The translations under genes and the position numbers were made by a program. Source: Elusimicrobiaceae bacterium (GTDB lineage Bacteria; Elusimicrobiota; Elusimicrobia; Elusimicrobiales; Elusimicrobiaceae). Taken from it: a stretch of 5,301 bases of DNA. Location: positions 1-5,301 of the forward strand of contig JAGCKY010000104.1 in NCBI GenBank assembly GCA_017647245.1, read 5' to 3'. The first letter of the stretch is position 1, and the number at the start of each line of letters is the position of its first letter. Below are positions 4,924 through 5,301 of this stretch, in pieces. The notes under the pieces were generated by a model. The model was given only the letters and a program-made list of their open reading frames with translations, was not told the origin of the DNA and made no database searches.

Positions 4924-4990
4924 CTGAGTCCTTACGCTCAGCATGGCCATTGAGTCCTGTCGATTCAGGCATAAAAAGTAAAATACTTTT
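4924..4990. repeat. Short imperfect tandem repeat and small hairpins downstream of obgE
   Basis: Two copies of TGAGTCCT-nnnG-nT-TCAG-CAT start 26 nt apart, at 4925 and 4951. CTGAG (4924-4928) pairs with CTCAG (4937-4941); on the minus strand this stem is followed by six T (4923-4918), which resembles a weak terminator. An overlapping alternative stem is GTAAGGA (4912-4918) with TCCTTAC (4929-4935). CCTG and CAGG flank TCGATT in the second copy. AAAAGTA (4974-4980) pairs with TACTTTT (4984-4990). No protein gene is seen in 4912-5030. Function is unknown. Confidence 0.4.
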
Positions 4991-5035
4991 GTGGTGATAA
5001 CTCCAACTGCCATAGTGTGCGTTGGATGTGAACAA

Positions 5036-5090
5036 GAAAATAAAACAAAAGCGGCGGCTCCGAGAACTTCAAGGGACTCGAAACCGCCGC
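5036..5090 (-). terminator. Terminator-like hairpin at the 3' end of the minus-strand RNA
   Basis: On the minus strand GCGGCGG (5090-5084) pairs with CCGCCGC (5057-5051). The stem continues inward as UUUCGAG (5083-5077) with CUCGGAG (5064-5058), including two G.U pairs. A U-rich stretch follows (TTTTGTTTTATTTTC, 5050-5036), interrupted by a G and an A. On the plus strand the inner part has two C.A mismatches. That favours minus-strand function. Confidence 0.55.
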
Positions 5091-5289
5091 CGTCCAACCC
5101 TTGCCGAAGCAAGGGTGGACTAAATCTAGGGTGTAAAACACCACATAGACTTCCCCCGCGTGGATTTCACGCGGAAAACGGAACGGTTACGAAGTCGGGC
5201 TTGAAGTTGAAAATGAGTTGCCTCATTTCCCTGCTCCGGACCTTTTACAAAAGTCCTTTGCATCCAACAACGTAATCCAAAAAATCTAT
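5036..5289 (-). ncRNA. Candidate structured non-coding RNA of about 250 nt, family not recognised
   Basis: On the minus strand, from the TATAAT at the window edge, there is a series of stable hairpins. GGAC/GTCC lies at 5256-5238 and AAATGAG-GCAA-CTCATTT at 5228-5211. GACTTC/GAAGTC (5196-5191 with 5153-5148) encloses CCGCGTG/CACGCGG (5174-5156). GGTGT/ACACC is at 5142-5130. GTCCA-CCCTTGC-TTCG-GCAAGGG-TGGAC is at 5120-5092, and a 14-bp stem at 5090-5051 is followed by a U-rich tract. UUCG (closed C-G) and GCAA tetraloops appear only on this strand, and several pairs are G.U here but C.A on the plus strand. Hallmarks of SRP RNA (GGAAGGAAGCAG), tmRNA (T-arm plus CCA end) and RNase P RNA (GAGGAAAGUCC) were not found. 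The 3' end could instead lie near 4917. The start assumes a start site 7 nt after the -10. Confidence 0.6.
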
Positions 5290-5295
5290 ATGTAT

Positions 5296-5301
5296 ATTAT
5301 A
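5296..5301 (-). promoter_or_regulatory. Candidate -10 box of the minus-strand RNA, cut by the window edge
   Basis: The last six bases read TATAAT on the minus strand, 7-8 nt before the predicted transcript start near 5289. The -35 would lie beyond the window, so the promoter cannot be confirmed. The flanking sequence is very AT-rich (TATACATATAG), so a chance match is possible. Confidence 0.45.

Noticed and set aside
4925..4973. CRISPR array
   Set aside because: Only two short degenerate units 26 nt apart, with no spacer-sized unique sequence between them.
4801..5112. Minus-strand 103-codon ORF crossing the obgE terminator
   Set aside because: It runs through two terminator hairpins and into the obgE 3' end on the opposite strand; it is a shadow frame.
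5021..5268. Retron-like msr/msd RNA with terminal inverted repeats
   Set aside because: The 8-bp terminal repeat resembles a1/a2 pairing, but the conserved TAGC-type branching context is absent and no reverse transcriptase is in view; strand evidence also favours an ordinary minus-strand RNA.
4991..5275. Plus-strand 94-codon ORF over the RNA region
   Set aside because: Low-complexity Pro/Lys/Ser-rich translation without recognisable domains, no ribosome binding site, and fully explained by GC-rich hairpins of the minus-strand RNA.
5036..5289. tmRNA, SRP RNA or RNase P RNA
   Set aside because: I searched by eye for their invariant motifs on both strands and found none; a diverged member cannot be fully excluded without a covariance-model search.

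Overview
The window (5,301 bp) looks like chromosomal DNA of an Elusimicrobiota-type bacterium. That assignment is inferred mainly from the two type IV pilin-like genes, which share a distinctive pattern: an FTLIELLVVVLIIGILAA helix, then LPQYQK, then YYLAN..Y..D...LD. The housekeeping proteins are clearly bacterial but do not fix the phylum.

Layout. Positions 1-1091 (+) hold the 3' part of lepA (elongation factor 4). Positions 1103-2239 (-) hold two tandem prepilin-like genes that converge on lepA and read away from rplU. Each has its own promoter, and the two promoters share an identical 26-bp module with a run of 12 T between the -35 and -10. The second pilin also carries a 100-bp palindromic element (2264-2363) between promoter and ribosome binding site. 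Divergent from the pilins, a TATAAT promoter and a hairpin-containing leader precede the classical rplU-rpmA-obgE cluster (2559-4867, +). L27 has an unusual Lys/Ala/Pro-rich C-terminal tail. A strong terminator follows rpmA. A previously unlisted 49-codon basic small ORF (3341-3490) lies between that terminator and obgE, and its last codons overlap the obgE Shine-Dalgarno. obgE ends in a perfect bidirectional terminator.

Positions 4912-5301 contain no convincing protein gene. On the minus strand this stretch looks like a structured non-coding RNA of about 250 nt: a TATAAT at the window edge, at least five stable hairpins with UUCG and GCAA tetraloops, G.U wobbles that make the helices continuous only on the minus strand, and a GC-rich hairpin followed by a U-rich tract. 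I could not match it to tmRNA, RNase P RNA, SRP RNA or 6S RNA by their hallmark motifs.

Functionally, lepA, rplU, rpmA and obgE all serve translation or ribosome assembly. The pilin pair is a surface-appendage insertion between them, with a regulatory arrangement that may be slippage-prone. The best candidates for something new are the minus-strand RNA, the promoter module with its T-tract, the self-covarying palindromic element, and the small basic ORF upstream of obgE.
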